A stretch of 55,033 nucleotides of DNA from CAZVUW01 sp964629825 (GTDB taxonomy: Bacteria; Actinomycetota; Nitriliruptoria; Euzebyales; Egibacteraceae). This document shows, piece by piece, positions 39,907-50,505 of this stretch. A model generated the notes under the pieces. It saw only the letters and a list, made by a program, of their open reading frames with translations. It was not told the origin of the DNA and ran no database searches. The translations under genes were made by a program, and so were the position numbers. Within the stretch, counting starts at the first letter, position 1. Every line of letters begins with the position of its first letter. The stretch is taken from the NCBI GenBank assembly GCA_964629825.1, contig CAZVUW010000009.1, positions 1 through 55,033 on the forward strand, in the 5' to 3' direction.

Positions 39907-42900
39907 TTGCCCAGGATGGTCGCGCGCAGCACCCGTTCCCTGTCCCTGCTCCTCAGCCTACTCATGGTGAGCGTGCTGGTCGACCCGAGCCTGGCGGCGA
40001 CGGGGGAACGGGGGCGGACCTACACCACCGACGCGGACTTCGACGAAGGCTCGTCCGTCAACGTCGTCACCAGCGTCCCCGATCAGCTCCAGCTCGACGA
40101 CGAGGTGCGGGCGTTCGACTTCCTGTGGGTCGCGGTCTCGACCAAGGGCACGATCGTCAAGATCGACACCCGCACAGGCGAGGTGCTCGGCGAGTACCGC
40201 ACCGCCCCGCAGGGGCAGCCGACGGACCCGTCGCGCACGACCGTGGACAAGAACGGCAGCGTCTGGGCGACCAACCGGGCGGGCAACAGCGTCGTGCACG
40301 TGGGGCTGGTCGAGAACGGCCAGTGCGTCGACCGCAACGGCAACGGCGTCATCGACACCTCCACGGGTCTGGGCGACGTGCGCGCCTGGGACAACGCCGG
40401 CGGGGCGAACACGAACGGGGGCGTCTCGACCGCGCTGGACGAGTGCCTCCTCCACTACGTCCGGGTCTCCTCGTCAGGCACCCGGCACGTGTCTGTCACC
40501 GCCGACAACGACGTCTGGGTCAGCGGCACGGGCGGACGCCACTTTGATCTGATCGACGGCGCCAGCGGGGAGATCGTCCGCCGCGAGCAGTCGGTCGGCT
40601 ATGGCGGCTACGGCGGGCTCATCGACCCGAGCGGGGTCATCTGGTCGTCTCGGCCGCTGCTGCGCTGGGACACGGCCAACCCGCTGACCGGTCCCAACGG
40701 CGGGAACTGGCGCGGCTACTCGCATGACAGCTATGGCCTGTGCATCGACCCCGAGGGCAACGTCTGGAACACCGAGTACGGCAGCCGCATCCACAAGTTC
40801 GCGCCCGACGGCACGCTGATCGGCACCTACAACCACGGCGGCTCGCTGGCTCAGGGCTGCGTGGCCGACCGCGACGGCCACATCTGGGTCGCCCACTCCC
40901 TCAGCGGCAACACGGTCGGCCACCTGCGCAACGACGGCACCCACCTGGGCAACGTGACCGTCGGCAGCGGGCCGACCGGCGTCGCCGTCGACGGTGCCGG
41001 CAAGATCTGGGCCACGAACTACAGCAGCCGCACCGTCTCCCGGATCGACCCGGACGCCGGCCCGATCGGCACGGACGGCCAGACCCGGGTCGGCGCCGTC
41101 GACTTCACCAGCGTCGACCTGGGCGGCAACCTCTACAACTACAGCGACATGACCGGCAGCACGCTGGCCGGCGCGCCCGACACCGGCACCTGGTCGGTCG
41201 TCTACGACAGCGGTGTGGACGCGGCGCAGTGGGGCCGTGTCGCCTGGACCGCCCAGGTCCCGGGCGACGGATCGCTGACGGTGACCGCGGCCAGCAGCGA
41301 GAACGGCAGCACCTTCTCCGCGCCGGTCGACGCCACCAGCGGCGGCCTCATCGACGTGCCCGACGGGCGCTACCTGCGCGTCACCGTGTCCTTCAAGCGC
41401 TCCAGCGACGGCGACAGCCCGGTCCTCAACGACCTGACCGTCCGCACCGGCACGGCCCCGCTCGAGTGCGAGACCCAGCCGGGCGGCATCGCACCCTCCG
41501 ACGTCGCCTTCGTGCTCGACGAGTCCGGCTCGATGTCCTCGAACGACCCGCAGCGCATCCGCGTCAGCGCCAGCACGGCCTTCGTCGACCGCTTCGTGGA
41601 GGGCGACCGCGCCGCCGTCATCGGCTTCGAGTCCAGCGCACGGGTCATCCTCGGCCTGTCCTCGGACGTCGACGCGATCAAGGCGGCCCTCAACCAGACC
41701 CGCGCATCCGGCGGCACCGACATCTCCAGCGGCGTCCGCGCGGGCCTGGACGAGCTCGCCAAGGATGCCCAGCCGGGCCGCCCCCAGTTCCTGCTGCTCC
41801 TGTCCGACGGCGCCGGCAGCTACAGCCACACCCTGACCGACCGCGCCGCCGCCGAGGGCGTGACCATCTACACCGTCGGCCTGGGCCCGTCCGTGCCCGA
41901 GGCGCTGCTCACGGAGATCGCCGAGCGCACCGGCGGCCGCTACTTCCCGGCGGCCCGGGCCGACGAGCTGCCGGACCTGTTCCAGGAGATCCGGGACGAG
42001 ACGGAGATCATCCTGTGCGGCGGCCCGACCGCCGAGGCCGGCGGGCCCTACGCGGTGCCGGAGGGCGGCGCCGTGATCCTCTTCGGCTCGGCCGACCCGG
42101 GCGACGACACGCGCCCGCTGACCTTCGCCTGGGATCTCGACAGCGACGGCGACTTCGAGACCGACGGCCCGCTCGCCCGCTTCGACGCGACCGACCTCGA
42201 CGGACCCGCCGAGGTCGAGGTCGCGCTCCAGGTCTGCGACGCCGACGAGCTCTGCGACGTCGACACCGCCACGGTCGAGGTTCGCAACGTGCGGCCCGAG
42301 GTCGATGCCGGACCCGATCTCGTCGTCACGGTGGGCGACACCGCGCTGCTCGACGGGCGCTTCAGCGACCCTGCCGGGGACGACGACGCCCCCTACGAGA
42401 CGATCTGGACCCTCGACGGCGAGGAGACCGCCGGCACCGCCGACCACGGCGACCCCGTCCGCCGCAGCGTCTCCTTCGACAGCCCGCAGAGCCATCTGGC
42501 CGAGGTGACGGTCACCGACGCCGACGGGGCGACCGGCCGCGACACCGCGCGGGTGAGCGCCGTGGCCATCGATCCGGACTGCTCCGGTGCCGGACCGACC
42601 ATCGCGCAGCTGTGGCCACCGAACCACAAGCTCCACAACGTTGCGATCACCGGCGTCGAGGCGCCGGACGGTGCGGACGTCGCCATCGTCATCACCGGCA
42701 TCCGCCAGGACGAGCCCGTCAACAGCACCGGCGACGGGAACACCGCGCCGGACGCCTTCGGCGTGGGCACCTCGACCGCCAGCCTGCGCGCCGAGCGCGC
42801 CGGTCCGCAGGACAGCCGCTTCTATCACATCTTCTACGAGGCCCGGACGTCCGAGGGCGGCATGTGCGCCGGCTCGGTCAGCGTGATGGTGCCGCACGAC

Positions 42901-45900
42901 CGCTCCCCCAACGCGGTCCACGTCGACGGCGGTCCCATCTACGACTCCACCGCTGGCAGCGACCCCGAACCCGGCACGCCGGTCGCGCTGGACGGCCACC
43001 ACCGGGTCACCAACGGCGCGACCCTGACCGTCGACGCGCCCGGCGTGCTCGCCCCGCACCTCACCCCGGACTCGGAGGACGTCGTCGCCGAGCTGGTCGA
43101 GGGGCCCGATGCGGGCGAGCTCGACCTGCGCCCGGACGGCTCGTTCACCTACACCGCCCCCGACGCGCCGGGCGATGTGCGCTTCACCTACCGCGCCCGC
43201 TCGGGCGACCGGGTCTCGGCGACGGGCACGGTGACCATCCGGGTGACCGCCGCCACCGCGGCCCTGCACGCACCCGACCGCGAGCTGTGGACCAGCGAGG
43301 ACACGCCCGTCAGCGCGACCCTCACGGCCCGCGGCAGCGGCGCGGAGGACGCGGTGTTCGCCATCGTCGACGGCCCGGCCTCGGGGACGGTGGAGCTCGA
43401 CGGAGACGTCCTCACCTACAAGCCCGCGCGCGACTTCACCGGCGGGGACGAGCTCACCTACTCGGCGACGTCCGGGGGCGTCCAGTCCGTCGGAACCGTC
43501 CGTATGACGGTGCTGGCCTCCAACGACACCCCGGTCGCCGAGACCGTCGCGGCCGCCGTCCCCGAGGACGGCACGGCGCTGATCGACGTCCTCTCGGCGG
43601 CCTCCGACGCCGATGGCGACGCCCTCGAGGTCGTGGAGGTCACCGCCCCGGCCCACGGCACCGCTGAGGTCGTCGACGGGCAGATCCGCTACGAGCCCGA
43701 GGCCGACTACAACGGCCCCGACACCTTCCGCTACCGCGTGCAGGATCCCGACGGCGCCTTCGCCGCGGCCGCCGTGCTGGTCGATGTGACCGAGGAGAAC
43801 GACCCGCCGCTGGCCGCCGACCTCGACTACTCGACCTCCTGGGACGAAGCCCTGTCGATCCCGGTTGCCGAGGTCGTCGCAGCCGGCCGCCCGGGTCCGG
43901 CCGACGAGGAGGGCCAGGCGCTCACCCTGACCACCGTCACGGCGACCGCCGACACCAACGGGAGGGTGACCCTCGACGGCGACGTCATCACCTACACACC
44001 GGACAGCGACTTCAGCGGCCGCGCGAGCTTCCGCTACGAGCTCTGCGACGACGGCACGAGCGCCGGCGAGCCCGACCCGCGCTGCGCGCACGGCACGATC
44101 ACCGTCGACGTCGTCCGGACCAACCGTCCACCGGTCGCCCATGACGCCGCGGTGACAACGGCGGAGGACACCCCCGTCGAGATCACCCTGCGCGCCACCG
44201 ACGCCAACGACGACCCGCTGACCTATCGGATCGTCACGGGTCCTGCCCACGGGAACCTCACCGGCACGCCGCCGACGCTCACCTACACCCCCGCGACCGG
44301 GTTCAGCGGCACGGACACCTTCACGTTCGCCGCCCACGACGGGCAGGCCGAGAGCTCCCCGGCGACGGTCACCATCACCGTGACCGAGGTGAACTCGCCA
44401 CCGGTGCCCGCCCCCGACCACTTCGCGATCGACGCCGGTGAGATCCTCACCGTCCCTGCCGCCGACCTCACCGCCAACGACGTGCCAGGCCCGCCACATG
44501 AGGCGCACCAGAGCCTCACCGTCACGCGGCTGATCGCGACCTCGGACACGTTCGGCGCTTTGTCTCTGGCCGACGGTGTCGTGACCTACACGCCCGAGCC
44601 CGGCTACAGCGGCACGGCGAGCTTCCGCTACGAGGTCTGCGACGACGGCACCACCGCCGGTCAGCCCGACCCGCTGTGCGCCGAGGGCACCGTCACGGTG
44701 GACGTCGCCGTCATCAACACCCCGCCGACGGCGGCCCCCGTCGTGGCAAGCACCGACGAGGACACGCCGGTCGTGATCACCCTGACCGGCCGCGATGACG
44801 ACGGCGACGCGCTGACCTTCGCGATCGTCGAGGGGCCGCAGAACGGCGCCCTCGGAGCGCTTTCGGCGGTGATCTGCGAGCAGGACGGGAGCGCCTCCGT
44901 CTGCTCGGCCACCGTCACCTACACCCCCGACCCGGACGTTGCGACGATCGACGTCTTCCGCTTCGCGGTTCGGGACGGCCGCGCCACCGTGGAGGCGACC
45001 GCCTCGGTCTACATCGAGCCGGTCAACGACGCCCCGACCGCCGACGCCACCCCGAACCCGCTGGTCCTGGCCGAGGACACCCAGGCCGGCGTGACCCTCA
45101 CGGGGGCGGACATCGAGACGCCACCGGCGGCCCTGGTGGTCGAGATCACGGCGCTCCCCGACCGCGGAGAGCTGCGCCACGACGGGCGCGCCCTCGAGGT
45201 CGGCGACCGCATCACCGGCGTGCCCGTTGACGTCTCCTACGTACCCGACCCGGACGCGAACGGCTCCGACGGGTTCACCTTCCGCGTGCACGACGACGGA
45301 CAGGCCCTCAGCCCGCCGCTGCACGCCGAGCAGGCCGTGACCGTCAGCATCACCCCGGTGAACGACCCGCCGGTCCCCGGCACGTTCAGGGCCTCAGCCA
45401 CCCAGGGGCAGCCGCTGGAGATCCCGGCCGCCGACGTCGCCGCCACCGCCTCCCCCGGCCCCGCCGACGAGGCCGGGCAGGCCCTGGTGATCACGAACGT
45501 GCGCGCCGTTGACGACACGCACGGCACCGTGGTGCTCGCGGGCGGCGTCATCACCTACACGCCCGACGGCGACCACTCGGGCCCGGCGTCGTTCGCGTAC
45601 ACGATCTGCGACGACGGCACAACCGGCGGCCAGCCCGATCCCCGGTGCGCCGAGGGCGTCGTTTCCCTGACCGTCGCCGAAGAGGGCCCCGACCTCGCAC
45701 CGCCGATCGTCGAGGTCGAGGACGTGACCGTGACCGCGGGCACCACCGCGATCGTGACGGTGACCGCCACCGACAACCGCGGCGTCGCGTCCCTGGAGCT
45801 GACCGTGGACGGCACGTCCGTGCCGCTCGACGACGCCGGCCGCGCCCAGGTCCCAACCTCTTCGCCCGGTGTTCAGCAGCTCGTCGCGACCGCGACGGAC

Positions 45901-48900
45901 GCCGCCGGCAACGTCGGGACGGCGATGGGCAAGGTCGTGGCCCTCGGCTCGGATGACGGCGTCGCGCCGGCGGCTGCGATCACCGCGCCGATCGACGGCA
46001 AGGAGCTGAGCGAGCCGACAACGGTCGTCGGCACGGCGACCGACGCCCGCCTCAGCCACTGGCAGCTGACGGCGACGCCGGTGTCGCCGGCCGACTCCGC
46101 TCCGATCGTGCTCGCGGAGGGCACCGAGCCCATCGCTGACGGCGCCCTCGGCACCTTCGATCCGACGACCCTCACCGGCGGGCAGTACCGGCTCCGCCTT
46201 GACGTCTGGGACCTCGGTGGACGGGGAGCCCGCGCCGAGGTCGTGGTCATCGCCGACAACGAGACGCCCTACGGGCAGTTCTCGATGACATTCACGGACG
46301 CGGTCCTGCCCCTCGGCAACTTCCCCGTCACGGTGCAGCGCACCTACTCGTCGGGCAGCCGGGCGATCTCGGGCGACTTCGGCTACGGCTGGCGGCTGGG
46401 CCTCCAGTCGCTGAAGCTGGAGGTCGACCGCGAGCCGGGCGACGGCTGGCGGGCGGAGAACCGCGGCACGATCATCCCGAACTGGGTGCTGATCCCGACG
46501 AAGCCGCACACCGTCACGATCGTCGACGACAACCGCGACTCGATCATCTTCGAGTTCACGCCGACGTTCATCAGCCCGATCCTCCCGAACTACGCGACCG
46601 CCGCGTTCACGGAGCGGACCAACAAGGGCGCGACGCTGACGCCGCTGGACGCCACCGACCTGTTCTTCAGCGGCGACCAGCTCTACGGCTTCGACACCAT
46701 CGAGACCTACCACCCGCAGGCCTATCAGCTGACGCTCCGCGACGGCCGCCGGTACACCTTCCACCTGGAGCGCGGCCTGACGGAGTACCGCGACGCGAAC
46801 GGTGAGCGGCTGAGCATCACCGCGTCGGGGATCACGTCATCGCGCGGGCCCGGCGTCACCTTCGCCCGCGACAGCGAGGGCCGCATCACCAGCGTGACCA
46901 CGCCGGGCGGGCTCGTGACCCGCTACGGCTACGACGCCGCCGGCAACCTCGCCGAGGTCATCGACCCCGAGGGCAACCGGACCACCTTCGCCTACGACCG
47001 CCGGCACTTGCTGATCGGCGTGGTTGACGCGCTCGGTCGGGTGCCGATGCGCACCGAGTTCGATGAGAACGGCCGCATCGTCGCCATCGTCGACTCGAGC
47101 GGGCGCCGCACCGAGCTCTCCTCCGATCCCGACGCTCGAGAGGAGACGATCTCCGACCGGCTCGGGAACGTGACCGTCCGCAGCTACGACGAGGACGGCA
47201 ACGTCCTCAAGGAGATCCACCCGGACGGGGCGGTCGAGACCTTCACCTACGACGCCGACGGCAACCAGACCTCGCGCACCGACGGGCTGGGCCGCACCAC
47301 CACCTACACCTACGACCAGCGCGGCAACCGCACCAGCCAGACCGATGAGCTGGGCAACACGACCACCTACACCTACGACGAGGACGACAACCTCATCGCG
47401 ATGGTCGACCCGCTCGACGAGGTGACCACGTTCACCTACGACGGCAACGGCAACCGGACGTCGGTCACCTACCCCGACGGCACCACCGAGAGCTGGACGT
47501 ACGACAGCCGCGGCAACCTCCTCACCGAGACCGACGCAACCGGCGCCGTCACCCGCCACACCTACGACTCGCAGGGCCGGCGCATCTCGACCGTCCTGCC
47601 CGGAGGGGCCGAGCGCGTCACGACCTACGACGCCGACGGGCGCCGCGCGTCCCAGACCGGCCCGAGCGGCACCGAGACCTTCGGCTATGACGGCCTCGGC
47701 AACATCACGACCCACCACGATCCGCTCGGCGGCCAGACCCTGAACACCTACGACCCGCTGGGCCGGCGCACCGAGCAGGTCGACCCGCTCGGCGGCATCC
47801 GGACCAAGACCTACGACGAGCACGGCAACGTCGTGGCCGAGACCGACGCGACCGGCGCCGTCACCCGTCACACCTACGACGCCGAGGGCCGCAAGCTCTC
47901 GACCACGGACCCTGACGGCACCGTCCACTCCTTCACCTACGACCGCCGCGGCCGCGAGATCGCCCGCAGAGTCGACGGCGTGATCGTCGAGGAGCGGACC
48001 TACGACGCGGCCGGCCAGATCACCTCCATCACCGACGCCGCCGGTGCTGTCACCCGCTATGAGTACGACCGCGCCGGGCGGCTCGTGCGGACGATCTTCC
48101 CCGACGGGTCGGCAGAGGAGCTGACCCTGGACGGCGCCGGCAACGTGCTGGAGCGCACGACGCCGGACGGCACGACCACGTTCACCTACGACGAGCGGGG
48201 CCGGATGCGCTCGCGGACGGTGCCCGGCCGCGGCACGACCACCTACGACTACGACGCCGACGGCCGTCTCAAGGAGGAGATCGGACCCGACGGCCGCAAG
48301 ACCACCTACACGTACGGCGCCGACCACCGGCTCGCCTCGGTCACCGACGGGCTCGGGGGCGTCACCACGTTCAGCTACGACGGCGACGGCCGGCTGACGT
48401 CCGTGACCGACCCGCTCGGTCGCACAACGACCTACCAGCACGACGCCCGGGGCCACCTCACGGAGCGCTCCGTCGAGGGTCAGGTGCTCGAGCGCTACAC
48501 CGCGGACGCGATGGGGCGGATCCTGACCCGCACCGACGCGGACGGCCGTGTGACCAGCTACGAGCACGACGGTGAGGGCCACCTCGTCGCCATCGACCAC
48601 GCCGACGGGCGCACGACCCGCATCGACTACACCGACGGGGGGCGACGGGACACGGTCACGGATGCCCGCGGCGTCACCTCCTACGGCTACGACACGGCCG
48701 GACGGCTCGTCCAGGTCACCGCGCCCGAAGGCACGGTGTCCTACGCCTACCGACCGGACGGCAACCTGGCCAGCCGGACCGACCCGGGCGGCACGACCGC
48801 TTACGAGTACGACGACCTCGGCCGGCTGACGGCCGTCGTCGACCCGTCCGGCGGTCGCTACACGATCGGCTACGACAGCGCCGGCCGACCCAGCACGCTC

Positions 48901-50505
48901 ACGTACCCGAACGGCGTGATCTCGACCACGACCTTCGACGACGCGGGAGCCGCCGCGAGCCGGACCATCACGGGCTCCGGTGGCCAGGTGCTCGCCTCCT
49001 TCGGCGTCACCCGCGACGCCGGCGGCCGCCTCACCGGGGTCGAGGAGACCGGTCCCGGCCTGGGCGCACCGCGCTCCCGCGCTTACGCCTACGACGCCGC
49101 GGGCCGCCTCACCGGCGCGACGGTCACCCGTGACGGCACGGTCGTCACCGACGAGAGCTACACGCTCGACGCCTTCGGCAACCGCACGGCGGTCACCTCA
49201 GGCGGTACCACCCAGACCGCGACGTTCGACGCCCTCGACCGCATCACGACGCTCGGGGACACGACCTACACCCACGACGCCTCAGGACGCCGCATCCGGG
49301 CCGAGGGCCCCGATGGCGCCACGTCCTACGCCTATGACAGCGATCACCGGCTGATCCGGGTCGGCAAGCCCGACGGCACTGTGGTCGAGCACGCCTACGA
49401 CGTCGACGGCAACCGCGTTGCCACCACGGTCGCAGGCCAGCGCACCGAGTACGTGCTGGACATCGCGGCCGAGCTGCCACAGGTCGCCGCCGAGACCGAC
49501 GGTCGGGGCACCGTCACCGCGACCTACGTCTACATCGCGGGCCGCCTCGTCGCCATGCGGCGCGGCGGGGTGACCACCTACGTCCACGATGACCACGGCG
49601 GCAACATCCGCCTGCTCACGGACGCCACCGGCGCGGTCACCGACACCTTCGACTACGGGCCCTTCGGGACGCTCGAGAGCCGCACCGGCACGACCCCGCT
49701 GCCGTACGGCTACCGCGGGCAGCGCTACGACGAGTCAACCGGGCTGTACTACCTGCACGCCCGCTACTACGACCCGGTCTCGGCCCGCTTCCTGAGCCCG
49801 GACCCGCACCCGGGTGTGCTGCGGCGGCCGGCGTCGTTCAACCGCTACCTGTACGCCAACGGCGATCCCGTGAACATGTGGGATCCCAACGGCCAGATGG
49901 GCCTCGCCGTGGCGGTGGGCGGCTTCCCCGTCCAGGCCACGCTCGCCGGCATATCCGTGCCGTCGCTGGTCGGGGTCCTCGCCACCGTCTACGTCCTGCT
50001 GCTCATCTCCGGGGTGGTCGGGCCGGCTCTGGTCAGCACCTCCGGCTTGACGATCGGCCAGACGATCGCCAACAGCCAGGCTGCGCAGCGCAGGCTGGAG
50101 CTCGAGTGGGAGAAGCTCGCCGCGGCCATCGCCGCCGCGTCGGCGGCCGCGGCCTGCGGTGTGCCGCTGTTCCACTACACGAGCTACATGGGCGCGCGGG
50201 GCATCTTGGCCGATCAGGCGATCTTCGCCACCCCGACGTTCCGCTCCCCGTGGGGCACGCACCCGTCCGGGGCGTACGCGACCACGATCTGGCCGATCGG
50301 CCCGACGACCCGCTCCCAGCTCCAGGATCTCTACAAGATGGGGGACCGCAACTGGGACGTCTCCTGGTACGTCATGCTGTGCCACAACCAGAACCCGACG
50401 TTCATCCCGTCCGGCTATGGCCAGGAGTGGTACGCGCCGGCGCCGCCGGGTTGGCCCGTGCCGGTGCGCGTGTGGACGATCGGACCGAACCTGATGCTCC
50501 CGTGA
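39907..50505 (+). CDS. Giant secreted RHS polymorphic toxin with ADP-ribosyltransferase-like C-terminus
   Basis: 3,532 residues. TTG 39907 is chosen for GGAGG exactly 6 nt upstream. A Sec signal peptide (1-30, DPSLA cleavage) precedes a Vgb-like beta-propeller (about 40-400, NHL-type repeats such as WATNRAGNSVVHV) and a vWA domain with MIDAS DESGS at 538-542. Two PKD-like domains (about 705-888), an LWPPNHK-type domain (about 890-1005), about nine cadherin-like repeats (1032-1930) and two Ig-like domains (to about 2118) follow. RHS/YD repeats run from about 2310 to 3265, ending in the core YYLHARYYDPVSARFLSPDP and DPNGQ. The last 200 residues have one hydrophobic helix, then a domain starting FHYTSYMGARGIL with H3423, Y3457 and D3484, matching the Tox-ART-HYD1 pattern. 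Its stop overlaps the next gene. Confidence 0.9.
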   Translation: MPRMVARSTRSLSLLLSLLMVSVLVDPSLAATGERGRTYTTDADFDEGSSVNVVTSVPDQLQLDDEVRAFDFLWVAVSTKGTIVKIDTRTGEVLGEYRTAPQGQPTDPSRTTVDKNGSVWATNRAGNSVVHVGLVENGQCVDRNGNGVIDTSTGLGDVRAWDNAGGANTNGGVSTALDECLLHYVRVSSSGTRHVSVTADNDVWVSGTGGRHFDLIDGASGEIVRREQSVGYGGYGGLIDPSGVIWSSRPLLRWDTANPLTGPNGGNWRGYSHDSYGLCIDPEGNVWNTEYGSRIHKFAPDGTLIGTYNHGGSLAQGCVADRDGHIWVAHSLSGNTVGHLRNDGTHLGNVTVGSGPTGVAVDGAGKIWATNYSSRTVSRIDPDAGPIGTDGQTRVGAVDFTSVDLGGNLYNYSDMTGSTLAGAPDTGTWSVVYDSGVDAAQWGRVAWTAQVPGDGSLTVTAASSENGSTFSAPVDATSGGLIDVPDGRYLRVTVSFKRSSDGDSPVLNDLTVRTGTAPLECETQPGGIAPSDVAFVLDESGSMSSNDPQRIRVSASTAFVDRFVEGDRAAVIGFESSARVILGLSSDVDAIKAALNQTRASGGTDISSGVRAGLDELAKDAQPGRPQFLLLLSDGAGSYSHTLTDRAAAEGVTIYTVGLGPSVPEALLTEIAERTGGRYFPAARADELPDLFQEIRDETEIILCGGPTAEAGGPYAVPEGGAVILFGSADPGDDTRPLTFAWDLDSDGDFETDGPLARFDATDLDGPAEVEVALQVCDADELCDVDTATVEVRNVRPEVDAGPDLVVTVGDTALLDGRFSDPAGDDDAPYETIWTLDGEETAGTADHGDPVRRSVSFDSPQSHLAEVTVTDADGATGRDTARVSAVAIDPDCSGAGPTIAQLWPPNHKLHNVAITGVEAPDGADVAIVITGIRQDEPVNSTGDGNTAPDAFGVGTSTASLRAERAGPQDSRFYHIFYEARTSEGGMCAGSVSVMVPHDRSPNAVHVDGGPIYDSTAGSDPEPGTPVALDGHHRVTNGATLTVDAPGVLAPHLTPDSEDVVAELVEGPDAGELDLRPDGSFTYTAPDAPGDVRFTYRARSGDRVSATGTVTIRVTAATAALHAPDRELWTSEDTPVSATLTARGSGAEDAVFAIVDGPASGTVELDGDVLTYKPARDFTGGDELTYSATSGGVQSVGTVRMTVLASNDTPVAETVAAAVPEDGTALIDVLSAASDADGDALEVVEVTAPAHGTAEVVDGQIRYEPEADYNGPDTFRYRVQDPDGAFAAAAVLVDVTEENDPPLAADLDYSTSWDEALSIPVAEVVAAGRPGPADEEGQALTLTTVTATADTNGRVTLDGDVITYTPDSDFSGRASFRYELCDDGTSAGEPDPRCAHGTITVDVVRTNRPPVAHDAAVTTAEDTPVEITLRATDANDDPLTYRIVTGPAHGNLTGTPPTLTYTPATGFSGTDTFTFAAHDGQAESSPATVTITVTEVNSPPVPAPDHFAIDAGEILTVPAADLTANDVPGPPHEAHQSLTVTRLIATSDTFGALSLADGVVTYTPEPGYSGTASFRYEVCDDGTTAGQPDPLCAEGTVTVDVAVINTPPTAAPVVASTDEDTPVVITLTGRDDDGDALTFAIVEGPQNGALGALSAVICEQDGSASVCSATVTYTPDPDVATIDVFRFAVRDGRATVEATASVYIEPVNDAPTADATPNPLVLAEDTQAGVTLTGADIETPPAALVVEITALPDRGELRHDGRALEVGDRITGVPVDVSYVPDPDANGSDGFTFRVHDDGQALSPPLHAEQAVTVSITPVNDPPVPGTFRASATQGQPLEIPAADVAATASPGPADEAGQALVITNVRAVDDTHGTVVLAGGVITYTPDGDHSGPASFAYTICDDGTTGGQPDPRCAEGVVSLTVAEEGPDLAPPIVEVEDVTVTAGTTAIVTVTATDNRGVASLELTVDGTSVPLDDAGRAQVPTSSPGVQQLVATATDAAGNVGTAMGKVVALGSDDGVAPAAAITAPIDGKELSEPTTVVGTATDARLSHWQLTATPVSPADSAPIVLAEGTEPIADGALGTFDPTTLTGGQYRLRLDVWDLGGRGARAEVVVIADNETPYGQFSMTFTDAVLPLGNFPVTVQRTYSSGSRAISGDFGYGWRLGLQSLKLEVDREPGDGWRAENRGTIIPNWVLIPTKPHTVTIVDDNRDSIIFEFTPTFISPILPNYATAAFTERTNKGATLTPLDATDLFFSGDQLYGFDTIETYHPQAYQLTLRDGRRYTFHLERGLTEYRDANGERLSITASGITSSRGPGVTFARDSEGRITSVTTPGGLVTRYGYDAAGNLAEVIDPEGNRTTFAYDRRHLLIGVVDALGRVPMRTEFDENGRIVAIVDSSGRRTELSSDPDAREETISDRLGNVTVRSYDEDGNVLKEIHPDGAVETFTYDADGNQTSRTDGLGRTTTYTYDQRGNRTSQTDELGNTTTYTYDEDDNLIAMVDPLDEVTTFTYDGNGNRTSVTYPDGTTESWTYDSRGNLLTETDATGAVTRHTYDSQGRRISTVLPGGAERVTTYDADGRRASQTGPSGTETFGYDGLGNITTHHDPLGGQTLNTYDPLGRRTEQVDPLGGIRTKTYDEHGNVVAETDATGAVTRHTYDAEGRKLSTTDPDGTVHSFTYDRRGREIARRVDGVIVEERTYDAAGQITSITDAAGAVTRYEYDRAGRLVRTIFPDGSAEELTLDGAGNVLERTTPDGTTTFTYDERGRMRSRTVPGRGTTTYDYDADGRLKEEIGPDGRKTTYTYGADHRLASVTDGLGGVTTFSYDGDGRLTSVTDPLGRTTTYQHDARGHLTERSVEGQVLERYTADAMGRILTRTDADGRVTSYEHDGEGHLVAIDHADGRTTRIDYTDGGRRDTVTDARGVTSYGYDTAGRLVQVTAPEGTVSYAYRPDGNLASRTDPGGTTAYEYDDLGRLTAVVDPSGGRYTIGYDSAGRPSTLTYPNGVISTTTFDDAGAAASRTITGSGGQVLASFGVTRDAGGRLTGVEETGPGLGAPRSRAYAYDAAGRLTGATVTRDGTVVTDESYTLDAFGNRTAVTSGGTTQTATFDALDRITTLGDTTYTHDASGRRIRAEGPDGATSYAYDSDHRLIRVGKPDGTVVEHAYDVDGNRVATTVAGQRTEYVLDIAAELPQVAAETDGRGTVTATYVYIAGRLVAMRRGGVTTYVHDDHGGNIRLLTDATGAVTDTFDYGPFGTLESRTGTTPLPYGYRGQRYDESTGLYYLHARYYDPVSARFLSPDPHPGVLRRPASFNRYLYANGDPVNMWDPNGQMGLAVAVGGFPVQATLAGISVPSLVGVLATVYVLLLISGVVGPALVSTSGLTIGQTIANSQAAQRRLELEWEKLAAAIAAASAAAACGVPLFHYTSYMGARGILADQAIFATPTFRSPWGTHPSGAYATTIWPIGPTTRSQLQDLYKMGDRNWDVSWYVMLCHNQNPTFIPSGYGQEWYAPAPPGWPVPVRVWTIGPNLMLP

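Noticed and set aside
40474..45324. A 1,616-codon open frame on the minus strand inside the RHS gene
   Set aside because: It is the antisense shadow of the Asp/Gly/Thr-rich cadherin-like repeats. The translation is low-complexity, has no ribosome site, and high GC removes stop codons.
46840..49700. DNA tandem repeat or minisatellite in the RHS region
   Set aside because: The YD repeats are protein-level repeats with diverged codons, not a DNA repeat array.
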